Shown piece by piece: positions 21,995 to 29,250 of a stretch of DNA of 64,000 nucleotides. The notes below the pieces were generated by a model. It was not told the origin of the DNA. It made no database searches and saw only the letters and a list, made by a program, of their open reading frames with translations. Source of the stretch: Gallionella sp. (GTDB taxonomy: Bacteria > Pseudomonadota > Gammaproteobacteria > Burkholderiales > Gallionellaceae). Where the stretch lies: NCBI GenBank assembly GCA_028710565.1, contig JAQTTV010000009.1:58753-122752 (forward strand), read 5' to 3'. Positions within the stretch are counted from its first letter, which is position 1; every line of letters starts with the position of its first letter. A program made the translations under genes and the position numbers.

Positions 21995-23463
21995 TACACG
22001 TGTGATGCACTGGGCGTGGGACGACCTGACATAATGCCCGCATAGTCGGACAAGGTTTCGCCCACGATGATGCCGTCGTTGGTGATGTCAAACAAGCGTA
22101 TGTCCTTGCTATGCTCGCTGCCCCGCACTTTCACGACCGAAAATGCGCGTTTAAATTGACCTTCAATTTCGACATAACGCTGCACGATGATGGCATCTGC
22201 CAAAAAGGCACTGCCAAAAGGACTAAAGCGCAAATCGGTATAGCGATCTTCCAATTCTGAGGTCATCAAAATAGTGACTCCCATATCCGTCAATTGGGCA
22301 ATCATTCGATACAGCGATCCGCGAAAGTCCTCGCTAAACTCAGGAGCCAGTGCCAGCTCAAAACCTGACAAAGAATCAATGACCACGCGCTTCGCCTGCA
22401 TACGAGTAATCATTTCGATCAAGTCATGCAAGGTTTCATCAATGGATAAATCCAACGAGCGCGTGTCGATCACGCCAATGTGTCCCGCCTTCACCAAGGG
22501 CGACAGCTTGTTGTCGAGCAACTGGCTGGGGCTTTTTTCAAAGGCGGCAATCACGCCAGGTTCGCCACGGCGCACGCCTTCCGCGAGAAATTCGGTTGCC
22601 AAAATCGTTTTGCCAGACCCCGTTGGACCGACCACCAGCAAGGAATATCCCACAGGCAAACCACCGCCCAACATGTCATCTAAGCGGGGTACGCCCATGG
22701 GAATACGTTGCGCACCTGAATTGATTTTCAGGGAAGATTTGACCTCGTCGCTGTGTTTAATCAGTGCGCGTGGGAAAACTTGAATACCGTCATCACAAAT
22801 GCGGAAGGTATGCAGCCCTGGGGCTTGTGCTTGCCCGCGCATTTTGACCACCTGAATTTTGCGCACCATGGAATTGCGCTGCAAATTTTGCGACATCCAC
22901 AAGATGCCGTCCGCCACGGTAAAGACAGGGCTGGATTCGGTTTCAGGCTCCAAGTATTCCCCGATCAAAAAGGTGGTCGCTTGCCAACTGGTCATTTGCA
23001 AGCCCAGTTGTTGCACAAAGCGTTGCAAATCTGACGCACCCAATTCATTCTGCCTTGCCGCTTGCACCACAGAGCGAAACGAATCTACAAAGACGAGACT
23101 GGGAGAATAGGCTTGCACTTCTTCGGAAATACGTGACAAAACACGGTCAAAATCCCCATCCAATAGCTCGGCAGACAAATTGACGAAGCGAATCGAGTCA
23201 TTCACTTTGTTGAAATCGAAAAACGGGAATTGCTGCTGGTAGCGCAGCATCTTCAATGTCGGCTCACCCAATACCGTGAAGAACAAGGCACGATTCGTCG
23301 GCGTGGTCAGTGAGAACATGATCTGGTGCGCGAGGGTGGTTTTTCCACTCCCTGGCGTGCCTGCAATCAGGTTAAACGAAAATTCGGGCAGCCCGCCACC
23401 GAGCAAGTTATCCAGACCTGGAACGCCCGTTTTTAAACGGCGGATATTGACCTTGTTACTCAT
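21994..23463 (-). CDS. KaiC-like double-domain ATPase
   Basis: A 489-residue protein with two RecA-like KaiC domains. Walker A motifs are GTPGSGKTTLAHQI (domain I) and GPTGSGKTILATEF (domain II), each preceded by the family's GVPGLDNLLGGGLP / GVPRLDDMLGGGLP. The C-terminus (VKVRGSEHSKDIR, IMSGRPT) aligns with cyanobacterial KaiC. At the place of the KaiC autophosphorylation pair Ser431-Thr432 I read Ala-Phe (GSAFLADAII), so a phosphorylation clock is unlikely. No kaiA or kaiB is present. It is joined by overlaps to a small unknown gene upstream (8 bp) and a hybrid kinase downstream (1 bp), and probably relays ATP-dependent conformational signals to the kinase. Confidence 0.88.
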   Translation of the reverse strand: MSNKVNIRRLKTGVPGLDNLLGGGLPEFSFNLIAGTPGSGKTTLAHQIMFSLTTPTNRALFFTVLGEPTLKMLRYQQQFPFFDFNKVNDSIRFVNLSAELLDGDFDRVLSRISEEVQAYSPSLVFVDSFRSVVQAARQNELGASDLQRFVQQLGLQMTSWQATTFLIGEYLEPETESSPVFTVADGILWMSQNLQRNSMVRKIQVVKMRGQAQAPGLHTFRICDDGIQVFPRALIKHSDEVKSSLKINSGAQRIPMGVPRLDDMLGGGLPVGYSLLVVGPTGSGKTILATEFLAEGVRRGEPGVIAAFEKSPSQLLDNKLSPLVKAGHIGVIDTRSLDLSIDETLHDLIEMITRMQAKRVVIDSLSGFELALAPEFSEDFRGSLYRMIAQLTDMGVTILMTSELEDRYTDLRFSPFGSAFLADAIIVQRYVEIEGQFKRAFSVVKVRGSEHSKDIRLFDITNDGIIVGETLSDYAGIMSGRPTPSASHV

Positions 23464-23896
23464 GTTTAAGCTCCTTCGGGTGTGCGGTCAAAAGGTCGAT
23501 GCCATCGGTTTGATCCGAAGCGGGAAGGCCCCAAGCCGAACGTAAAATTTGGGTGGTTAACAGCTCGCCAATGAGCGTGGCTAAAATATCGGTGAAAGTG
23601 ATGAGTAGCAGACTATTCGCCGCACAGACTTGCGCAGGCGTTTGCTGCGCCGCGCATCGCTTCAAGGCGACGAAACGCTCATCAGCAGGCAGCTCATCCT
23701 CCAACCACGCATAGGTGGGCTGCACCAGAAAAACACTTCTGGTGTAAAGCGAGTTAAAACCGCCTTCACCCACAATAGAAATGATTTGGGTCGCCACGGC
23801 TTCCCACAAAACAATCGCGGTATCCGCCACATTTTCAGCGGGCTTGGCCATTTGGTGATTGATGATATGGTGCCGTAGCACGGTGCGCTTATCCAT
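23456..23896 (-). CDS. Small conserved-looking protein in KaiC/kinase operon, function unknown
   Basis: About 146 residues, soluble and mostly helical by eye (ENVADTAIVLWEAVATQIIS; RSVFLVQPTYAWL). I recognise no domain. It overlaps the KaiC-like gene by 8 bp, so it is certainly part of that transcript and likely a partner or adaptor of the ATPase. ATG 23896 (MDKRTVLRHH) is chosen; a TTG at 23935 would add 13 residues of low-complexity Ser/Pro character. The upstream Crp/Fnr gene ends 130 bp away on the same strand. Confidence 0.65.
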   Translation of the reverse strand: MDKRTVLRHHIINHQMAKPAENVADTAIVLWEAVATQIISIVGEGGFNSLYTRSVFLVQPTYAWLEDELPADERFVALKRCAAQQTPAQVCAANSLLLITFTDILATLIGELLTTQILRSAWGLPASDQTDGIDLLTAHPKELKHE

Positions 23897-24028
23897 GAAA
23901 GAAGTATCAAGAATGGGGGGTGAGGATGATGGCAATGAAACACGACCAACACAGCAATTGCGAAACAGTATAGGCTCTTTGCTGCGCGAAGCTGGACTTA
24001 TCTCTAGGGTTGATATGCCGATTCATTT

Positions 24029-24802
24029 TCAAAACCTTTCAGAGAGATGCGTTTTTCCTGTTTCAGGAAGCAAACGGCTGAGTTCTTTTTTGACCACGCC
24101 ATAACATTCGCAAGCGTGCTTTTCCAATCCAATCCGATTCAGCACGGTGATATGCCCACGACGATAGCTAATCAAGCCTGCGCGTTGTAAATTACCTGCT
24201 GCATCGGTAATACCTTCGCGACGCACCCCCAACATACTGGCAATCAGCTCCTGCGTGAGGGTCAATTCATTGGTCGGCAACCGATCCAAGGTCAGCAATA
24301 ACCAACGACACAATTGCTGTTCTACCGAATGATGTCGATTGCACACGGCAGTTTGTGACATTTGGGTAATCAGTGCCTGCGTGTAGCGCAACATGAGGCG
24401 CATCATATTTTCCGCACGATTAAACTCTTCCATCACCAGCCTCTGCTTCAATCGGTAGCCATGACCACCCGTGGAAACGGAAGCGCGGCTAGGGGTGGTA
24501 TTGCCCCCCATAAACAAGGAAACGCCCAACACACCCTCATTGCCCACGCCCGCAATTTCAGACGATGCCCCATTTTCTAAAATGTAATGCAGAGAGACAA
24601 TCGCAGTGGTCGGAAAGTAAACATGTTGTAACTGCCCGCCAGATTCATATAGCACATTGCCCAACGGCAACGCGACGAACTCCAAATGCGGTTCAATACG
24701 TTTAAACACCTCCGTTGCTAGGGCAGCAAGTAGATGATTCTGATAAGGAGAATGCCGTAGGAGCAAAATAGCGACCATTTTTCTGTCGCTGGCGCAAACC
24801 AT
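24029..24802 (-). CDS. Crp/Fnr family transcriptional regulator
   Basis: About 257 residues: a cyclic-nucleotide-binding-type beta-barrel (NHLLAALATEVFKRIEPHLEFVALPLG; VYFPTTAIVSL), a dimerisation helix, and a C-terminal HTH_Crp with recognition helix in MLGVRREGITDAAGNLQRAGLISYRRGHI. No N-terminal Fe-S cysteine cluster like FNR is evident. This sub-group is widespread in environmental proteobacteria; its ligand is unknown to me. Start is uncertain: TTG 24808, ATG 24802 and ATG 24778 are all possible and none has a clear Shine-Dalgarno. A palindromic site at 24881-24903 suggests autoregulation, and related sites in the neighbouring stress island suggest its regulon. Confidence 0.88.
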   Translation of the reverse strand: MVCASDRKMVAILLLRHSPYQNHLLAALATEVFKRIEPHLEFVALPLGNVLYESGGQLQHVYFPTTAIVSLHYILENGASSEIAGVGNEGVLGVSLFMGGNTTPSRASVSTGGHGYRLKQRLVMEEFNRAENMMRLMLRYTQALITQMSQTAVCNRHHSVEQQLCRWLLLTLDRLPTNELTLTQELIASMLGVRREGITDAAGNLQRAGLISYRRGHITVLNRIGLEKHACECYGVVKKELSRLLPETGKTHLSERF

Positions 24803-24880
24803 AGACAATTGTGAAGAAACGGAACGACCAATTAATGAAAGGGGCGTAAAAAATAGGTTATAGCATAGAATGCGGCTGCG

Positions 24881-24903
24881 TTATGTTCGTTAGCACACAT
24901 TGA
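24881..24903. promoter_or_regulatory. Candidate Crp/Fnr operator, site a
   Basis: TATGTTCGTTAGCACACA matches the shared 18-base pattern TATGTnCGnnAnCRnACR found at 24980-25003, 28801-28823 and 31686-31709. It lies about 80-90 bp upstream of the Crp/Fnr gene, fitting autoregulation. Confidence 0.5.
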
Positions 24904-24979
24904 GCAAAACATCTGAAAATTTAGTATCTATTCACCACCACGCATTAAGTTCATAAACGGGTTCTTAAAGCAATTGCCC

Positions 24980-25003
24980 CTCTATGTGCGTTATCGAACA
25001 GAG
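24980..25003. promoter_or_regulatory. Candidate Crp/Fnr operator, site b, upstream of sRNA
   Basis: Core TATGTGCGTTATCGAACA flanked by CTC and GAG, giving outer CTCT...AGAG dyad symmetry. It shares 18 of 24 positions with site c (31686-31709). It is 30 bp upstream of the hairpin of the putative sRNA; a weak -10-like TAGATA lies at 25010-25015. Confidence 0.5.
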
Positions 25004-25014
25004 CCTTGTTAGAT

Positions 25015-25110
25015 AAAACGAGATGATGGCGCAGGTGTTTATTCCTCCCCTTAATAAACATCTGAAGTGCTTAAGCTCAGTGTCGGCAACGCCGTACTGG
25101 GCTTTTTTTG
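25015..25110 (+). ncRNA. Candidate small RNA with anti-Shine-Dalgarno loop and intrinsic terminator
   Basis: No protein frame is present. Hairpin 1 (25033-25063) has an uninterrupted 11-bp stem, AGGTGTTTATT pairing with AATAAACATCT, and a 9-base loop CCTCCCCTT, complementary to a strong Shine-Dalgarno (AAGGGGAGG). Hairpin 2 (25073-25104) pairs AAGCTCAGT with ACTGGGCTT, has an inner GGC-AAC-GCC stem, and runs straight into seven T residues: a textbook intrinsic terminator with no gene upstream to terminate on this strand. This layout, with an exposed CCUCC loop and terminator, is known from alphaproteobacterial and other sRNAs that block translation starts. The 5' end is unknown. A Crp/Fnr-like site lies just upstream. 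Confidence 0.6.
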
Positions 25111-25157
25111 GTTTGCTTTTAAGGTGGTAGAAGGAGAAGGGAGAGGTGTTGCATAAA

Positions 25158-25306
25158 AATAATCGGGTATTGGGTTTTTAGTCGTTAGTCGTTAGTTTCC
25201 ATGGAAAAGCATTGGGCTATCCATATGAAAATACAAATAAATTGCAGCTGCGCGTAGCGCGCCCCCTAAGAACAATTAACCAAAAACTAGCAACTAAAAA
25301 CTAACG
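25158..25306. repeat. Interspersed inverted-repeat element (TTAGTCGTTAGT family), copy A
   Basis: Left end AATAATCGGGTATTGGGTTT then TTAGTCGTTAGTCGTTAGTT; right end ACTAGCAACTAAAAACTAAC. The left end is the near-exact complement of the right end of copy D (49491-49617). It fills the gap between the sRNA and the yqjK-like gene. Confidence 0.7.
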
Positions 25307-25318
25307 TCTTATCACTTA

Positions 25319-25630
25319 TCACTTATCATGCGGCTCGCGTGAGAAAAATTGCGTCAGATAAATCGTGGCAGGTAGGAGACGCAACAAATTCGCGCCATGC
25401 TGTTTGAGGTTGGCAAAATTCCGATGGCGCAACGCCAATAGTACCGCGAAGCCGCTAGACACCAAAGCAGGATGACGGCGAATAAAACTCACGGCGACAA
25501 CCCCTGCATCGACCACCGCTAGGGGCTTTTTAAATTGCTGTGCAATCTCCTCCATAGCAACTTTTTGATGCTGAATTTCAATCAACAGCGCGTAGCGACG
25601 AGCGAGGATGTCGTTCAGGTGTCGTTTCAT
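25319..25630 (-). CDS. YqjK-like protein
   Basis: A 103-residue protein with an N-terminal helix rich in Arg, Gln and Glu (LNDILARRYALLIEIQHQKVAM), one moderately hydrophobic segment (residues 50-68) and a basic tail. Size, layout and position after yqjD-yqjE-type genes match E. coli YqjK, which has no established biochemical function. It overlaps the YqjE-like gene by 4 bp. The repeat element at 25158-25306 lies directly downstream. Confidence 0.65.
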   Translation of the reverse strand: MKRHLNDILARRYALLIEIQHQKVAMEEIAQQFKKPLAVVDAGVVAVSFIRRHPALVSSGFAVLLALRHRNFANLKQHGANLLRLLPATIYLTQFFSREPHDK

Positions 25631-26004
25631 GATTCAGCACTAAGTCGTGTATGGTCATCTGATAACTCTGAGAGACTGGACATGAATAATTTATGCCTTT
25701 TTGAGGCTTCATGGCGCAGGGCATACCACATCGTCAACCCAGCGACAAAAAACAGTCCCGTCAGTCCACCCAACACCGATAGCCGATGGCTTTCCCAAAA
25801 GAGGACCACGATAAAGACAGTGAGCAACATCAATCCCAACGCAAAAAATAGCAAAGCGATGCTGCCATAAATCATCATGCGCTCAACATGTAAACGTTCT
25901 TCCTGCATCTCGTTGGCAAGCAGCTCAAGCCGCGTTTGCACGATGACAATGAGCGTCGCTGCCGCCCGTTTCAGTGATTCCGCCAACCCAATCGAGTCGC
26001 GCAT
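25627..26004 (-). CDS. yqjE: YqjE-like phage holin superfamily III membrane protein
   Basis: A 125-residue protein with two TM helices (about 42-65 and 75-98: YGSIALLFFALGLMLLTVFIV; LSVLGGLTGLFFVAGLTMWY), an amphipathic N-terminus (GLAESLKRAAATLIVIVQTRLELLANEMQEE) and a basic C-terminus. This is the holin-X/YqjE plan (PF07332). In E. coli YqjE accompanies YqjD in a stationary-phase operon. Here it starts 5 bp after the YqjD-like gene and overlaps the YqjK-like gene by 4 bp. Confidence 0.8.
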   Translation of the reverse strand: MRDSIGLAESLKRAAATLIVIVQTRLELLANEMQEERLHVERMMIYGSIALLFFALGLMLLTVFIVVLFWESHRLSVLGGLTGLFFVAGLTMWYALRHEASKRHKLFMSSLSELSDDHTRLSAES

Positions 26005-26009
26005 GACAG

Positions 26010-26345
26010 TTACTGACGTTTAATTAACATACCGATAATGACCCCTGCGCAAGCAGAGATGCCTATCGACTGCCAAGGATTGGTGTGTACATAGTGATCC
26101 GTTGCTTTCGCGGCATCATGGGTACGATCAATCACTGCCGATTCCGCATGATGTAAGCGCGCTTTAACGGCTTTCAGACTTTCCTGAATACGCGCGCGGG
26201 CGATCACTGCCCCTTCCTCCGCATGGTTGGAGGTGGAGTGCAGCAGCTCCTCAGCGTTATCTACCACCGTCCGCAACTCTTCCAACAGCTTGTCTTTTGG
26301 GGCTTTAATGTCGGCTGCGAGGGTGTTTAAAATATTCTTGCTCAT
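26010..26345 (-). CDS. yqjD: DUF883 (YqjD/ElaB family) inner-membrane ribosome-binding protein
   Basis: A 111-residue protein with a long amphipathic helix (DKLLEELRTVVDNAEELL), a conserved VHTNPWQSIGISACAGVIIGMLI C-terminal TM segment and a basic end (KRQ). E. coli YqjD and ElaB of this family tether ribosomes to the membrane in stationary phase. Start ATG 26345 has the Shine-Dalgarno AAGGAAT; an in-frame ATG at 26414 would overlap the upstream BON gene region. First gene of yqjD-yqjE-yqjK. Confidence 0.85.
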   Translation of the reverse strand: MSKNILNTLAADIKAPKDKLLEELRTVVDNAEELLHSTSNHAEEGAVIARARIQESLKAVKARLHHAESAVIDRTHDAAKATDHYVHTNPWQSIGISACAGVIIGMLIKRQ

Positions 26346-26416
26346 GATTTTATTCCTTAATGAAATTGGGCTTGGTGTGAGAAATCGTGCGGGCAGGATG
26401 ACTGCCCACAGCAAAA

Positions 26417-26728
26417 TTACTTGTGACGTATGTCGTTCTTGACGGAGCGAACACCTGTCACCGTACGTGTCACTTCAGCCGCCTTATTTATCTCAGCATT
26501 TGAGTTAACGAATCCGCTTAACTGTACAGCTCCCTTGAAGGTTTCCACATTGATTTCAGAGGACTTCAAGGTCGGTTCATTTAGGATCGCCGCTTTTACC
26601 TTGGTGGTAATCACGGTGTCATCCACATATTCGCCTGTTCCTTCTTGCGTAGGGGTAGAGGCACAACCTGCCGACATCAGCAGCGCAAAAACCATAAAAA
26701 ATGCGTATAGATACTTGTTTTTGTTCAT
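26417..26728 (-). CDS. BON-domain lipoprotein
   Basis: A 103-residue lipoprotein. The signal peptide ends with the lipobox LMSAGC. One BON domain follows (TVITTKVKAAILNEPTLKSS through VNSNAEINKAAEVTRTVTGVRSVKNDI). BON domains, as in OsmY and DolP, bind phospholipid or envelope surfaces. It lies between DUF3309 and DUF883 genes in the stress cluster, 72 bp before the YqjD-like start. A second BON lipoprotein is encoded at 37353-37775. Confidence 0.88.
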   Translation of the reverse strand: MNKNKYLYAFFMVFALLMSAGCASTPTQEGTGEYVDDTVITTKVKAAILNEPTLKSSEINVETFKGAVQLSGFVNSNAEINKAAEVTRTVTGVRSVKNDIRHK

Positions 26729-26797
26729 GATAAATCTCCTTAAATGAAATACAATTTGAATACATACGTACTTGTGGTGAGCACTAAGACCATGCGC

Positions 26798-26956
26798 TTA
26801 CAATCGCCCCATCAACAACAAAATGAGGACGATCAGCAATACGAAACCTAGCCCACCGCTAGGACCATAACCCCATGCTCTGCTGTGCGGCCAAGTCGGC
26901 ATCGCGCCCACCAACATCAGCACAACAACCACCAATAGAATCGTTCCTAATGACAT
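26798..26956 (-). CDS. DUF3309 family small membrane protein
   Basis: A 52-residue protein: hydrophobic helix SLGTILLVVVVLMLVGAMPT, then WPHSRAWGYGPSGGLGFVLLIVLILLLMGRL, the typical DUF3309 sequence (WPHS..WGYGPSGGLG). Start ATG 26956 is preceded by a strong AAGGAG. Function unknown; the family is commonly found with BON and CsbD-type stress genes. About 70 bp separate it from each neighbour. Confidence 0.88.
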   Translation of the reverse strand: MSLGTILLVVVVLMLVGAMPTWPHSRAWGYGPSGGLGFVLLIVLILLLMGRL

Positions 26957-27023
26957 TTGCTTTCTCCTTGTTGTCAGGATGATGTTGATAGTCACCATCC
27001 TACTACTAGCTTAGAACGACTTT

Positions 27024-27959
27024 TTAGCGTTGAATAATGTTGCCGTTCGCATCCGATAGGATAATTTCCACGCGTCGATTTAACTGACGGCTCGCGGCGT
27101 TGTCATTGCTGGCAACAGGAAAATCTTCACCGTAACCCCGCATGGAGACGCGATCACCACTGATCCCCATCCCTGTCAAAGCCATCTGCACCGAGCTGGC
27201 GCGACGTTCTGACAAAGCTTGGTTATGTTCGTCACTGCCTGTGCTATCGGTATGACCTTCGATCAATACCTTTTGCTTAGGATATTGTTTCAAGAAATCA
27301 GCCAACTTCTGTACATTACGCACGCCGCCTGATGACAACTGGGCTTTGTCGGTACTGAACAACACATCCCCCAAGGTAATCACCATGCCACGATCTGTTT
27401 TTTTGGCATTTAACGCTTGGAGCTGCGCTTGTTGTTGCGCAATCAATTCCTGATCACGTTGCGCATTGGCATTGGCGGCAGCCAAGTCAGCTTGATCGCG
27501 TTGCGCATTGACATTGGCAGCAGCTAATTCTGCTGCCGTTGAATTGGCCATTTCTTGGGCTCTCGCCGCTTGCAGCTTCGCCGCGTCTGCTTCAGCCGTT
27601 CTGGCTTCCAGACGCACTTCGTTACGCCTAGCGCCCGCGTTGCTTACCTCTAACTCTGCGGTCTTACGCTTGGCAGTTGCCTGCGCAATGCCCACTTGCT
27701 GACTGGCGATATAAGCGAGATGCTCAACGGTATTAGCACCCTGATGATTGGTGACGGCATTGTCTGCACGTGCCAAGGTATCCCCCGCGTCCTTCAGTTC
27801 AAGCGCGGCCAATTGGGTAACTTGTGGATCACTTTGCGCGCTATCATAACTACTGTGTGCAGCAGCAAGTGTGGCGTTGGGTTTAACCGCTGTGGTACCG
27901 CAACCTGCCAAAACGGCAACTGCGATCAGCGTCAAAGAAAAAAAGCTATTTTTTTGCAT
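27024..27959 (-). CDS. OmpA-family lipoprotein with DUF4398 region
   Basis: A 311-residue outer-membrane lipoprotein. The signal peptide ends LAGC. Residues 25-110 resemble DUF4398 (YDSAQSDPQVTQLAALELKDAGDTLARAD), followed by an Ala-rich coiled coil that contains a repeated NANAQRDQADLAAA unit. The C-terminal OmpA-like peptidoglycan-binding domain includes VLIEGHTDSTGSDEHNQALSERRA with the diaminopimelate-contacting Asp and Arg. It likely tethers the outer membrane to the cell wall. Start ATG 27959 has GGAG upstream. It follows two DUF4398 genes on the same strand. Confidence 0.9.
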   Translation of the reverse strand: MQKNSFFSLTLIAVAVLAGCGTTAVKPNATLAAAHSSYDSAQSDPQVTQLAALELKDAGDTLARADNAVTNHQGANTVEHLAYIASQQVGIAQATAKRKTAELEVSNAGARRNEVRLEARTAEADAAKLQAARAQEMANSTAAELAAANVNAQRDQADLAAANANAQRDQELIAQQQAQLQALNAKKTDRGMVITLGDVLFSTDKAQLSSGGVRNVQKLADFLKQYPKQKVLIEGHTDSTGSDEHNQALSERRASSVQMALTGMGISGDRVSMRGYGEDFPVASNDNAASRQLNRRVEIILSDANGNIIQR

Positions 27960-27993
27960 AATAAACTCCATTAAAAATAATTGAATATTGCGA

Positions 27994-28203
27994 TCACTTC
28001 CCCGTGCCACTCACAATGACACTGTGACACGGAGAAATAACAGAGGTCAGATCGTTTAACGAATCCGTTTCCGTAAAGACAGTACTGACTTGTGCGGCTT
28101 CTGCCAGCATTCTGGCGTACACATAATTTTTCTGTCCTGTAGAACGCTCTGCGCTCGCTTTCTTTTCAGTCCAGCTCATCTGGGAATAAGGGCTATGTTG
28201 CAT
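27994..28203 (-). pseudogene. Truncated DUF4398-like paralogue
   Basis: A 69-residue frame. The stretch ERSTGQKNYVYARMLAEAAQV closely resembles ERAMGGKNYGLARQLAEQAQV of the intact DUF4398 lipoprotein directly upstream (28222-28620). The signal peptide and first half of the domain are missing, and the tail (SVISPCHSVIVSGTGK) is unrelated. ATG 28203 has a good AGGAG Shine-Dalgarno, so it may still be translated. It is best explained as a decayed tandem duplicate. Confidence 0.55.
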
Positions 28204-28221
28204 ATAGCTCCTCACTTCCCT

Positions 28222-28620
28222 TTAATGAGGATTGCGATTAATTTCATTCCGCAAGACACGATTGCCTTCCTGTACTACATCTGCTGCCTTTTGTGCTTTA
28301 GCGGCACGGGATGCAGCGGAAGCTAGTTGGGCATCAACTTGCGCCTGTTCTGCCAGTTGTCTAGCAAGACCATAATTTTTGCCGCCCATGGCACGTTCCG
28401 CCGCATCCATTTTGTCCATCGCAGACTTCAGCTGTACAGGTGAAAATTCATTTCCCCCCGCACTAATTGCCGTACTGACCGCCGCACGAGAAACCGCCAT
28501 TTGTTCGGTTGGAGCAGGAACCGTAGGGGTGCTTGCACAACCAGCCATAAAAAGTGCGACGGCTAGGGTTACGCCAATTTTGTGCATTTGATACGATTCA
28601 TTACCGTTATTTTTTTTCAT
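28222..28620 (-). CDS. DUF4398-domain lipoprotein
   Basis: A roughly 132-residue lipoprotein with lipobox LFMAGC followed by a DUF4398 helical region (AVSRAAVSTAISAGGNEFSPVQLKSA; AERAMGGKNYGLARQLAEQAQ). Members of this family usually sit beside OmpA-domain lipoproteins, as here. ATG 28620 has GGGAAAG upstream; an internal ATG 28587 (MHKIGVTL) would give a more compact signal peptide. A Crp/Fnr-type motif (28801-28823) lies about 190 bp upstream, so this gene may head the 28.6-25.3 kb stress transcript. Confidence 0.85.
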   Translation of the reverse strand: MKKNNGNESYQMHKIGVTLAVALFMAGCASTPTVPAPTEQMAVSRAAVSTAISAGGNEFSPVQLKSAMDKMDAAERAMGGKNYGLARQLAEQAQVDAQLASAASRAAKAQKAADVVQEGNRVLRNEINRNPH

Positions 28621-28800
28621 TATCTTTCCCATCCATTGAAATAAACATTGAACACAAACATGACATTGAGTGTTGTGACTCAATGTGACGATTTTCAAAT
28701 CCCCCTGACAGCAGGCGCAATAGCGACTTGTTGTCCCCAGTTTTTAATGGGTGTGATTCATGCTTCTGAGGAAAGCATCATGAGATAGAAAGCAGGGACG

Positions 28801-28823
28801 GTCTGTGCGCTGTCGTACATAGA
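28801..28823. promoter_or_regulatory. Candidate Crp/Fnr operator, site d
   Basis: On the minus strand TATGTACGACAGCGCACA, preceded by TC and followed by GAC, fits the shared motif TATGTnCGnnAnCRnACR. It is upstream of the DUF4398 lipoprotein gene at 28620 on the minus strand. Confidence 0.45.
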
Positions 28824-28842
28824 TCAGCGAAACCGCGCAGGC

Positions 28843-28874
28843 TGTACGCAAATACCATAAGGTATTGCCGTACA
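28843..28874. repeat. 14-bp inverted repeat with ATAA loop
   Basis: TGTACGCAAATACC (28843-28856) pairs with GGTATTGCCGTACA (28861-28874) with two mismatches. It may be a hairpin or an operator adjoining site d. Confidence 0.6.
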
Positions 28875-28877
28875 AAC

Positions 28878-29003
28878 AATCGAGTATTGAGTCGTTAGTT
28901 AGCCAGATAAAAACACAAACATACCCACATGAATATATTGCAAATAATGGTGTATGCGCTGCGCTTATTTCGCCACTCACTAAAAGCTAACGACTAACTG
29001 CTT
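28878..29003. repeat. Interspersed inverted-repeat element (TTAGTCGTTAGT family), copy B
   Basis: Left end AATCGAGTATTGAGTCGTTA, interior GCGAAATAAGCGCAGC in the minus orientation, right end GCTAACGACTAACTG. Same family as copies at 25158, 38422, 49491 and 52895. Confidence 0.65.
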
Positions 29004-29047
29004 AATAACTCATTCTCTACAATTTACAATCAGGTACTTACAACTAA

Positions 29048-29187
29048 CAGGCTGCTGAAAAACGTTATGAGCGAAGCCGAGACAAGGAAAAAAGGGGCGA
29101 AAAAGCGGAATTTACATCAAGTAAATGAGCATTTTGAGCCACTTTTGGACACAGTATCGGCGAGCGCAATAGTTTTGCAGCAGCTTG
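29048..29187. repeat. MITE-like element (GCTGCTGAAAAAC family), copy 1
   Basis: 140 bp with terminal inverted repeats CAGGCTGCTGAAAAAC and, at the other end, the complement of CAAGCTGCTGCAAAAC. The interior shares GCATTTTGAGC and GCGCAATAGTTTT with the copy at 38657-38808. A frame runs through it but is not conserved between the copies. Confidence 0.7.
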
Positions 29188-29250
29188 CTAAAAACGGCAC
29201 GCAAAGGGATTGCGCACCGTCAATAGGATTATTTCAGATGGAGGGAAGTA

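Larger units (their letters stand above)
28621..29250. other. Non-coding region: operator, hairpins and two repeat elements
   Basis: About 630 bp without a credible gene. From left: a 7-bp hairpin at 28760-28778 whose minus-strand loop reads CCTCA; operator-like site d at 28801-28823; a near-perfect 14-bp inverted repeat with ATAA loop at 28843-28874; repeat copy B (28878-29003); the MITE-like element at 29048-29187; and a short spacer to the next gene's stop at 29251. Confidence 0.7.

Noticed and set aside
21994..23463. Circadian clock kaiC
   Set aside because: The Ser/Thr phosphorylation pair is not conserved and kaiA/kaiB are absent, so only a KaiC-like ATPase is called.
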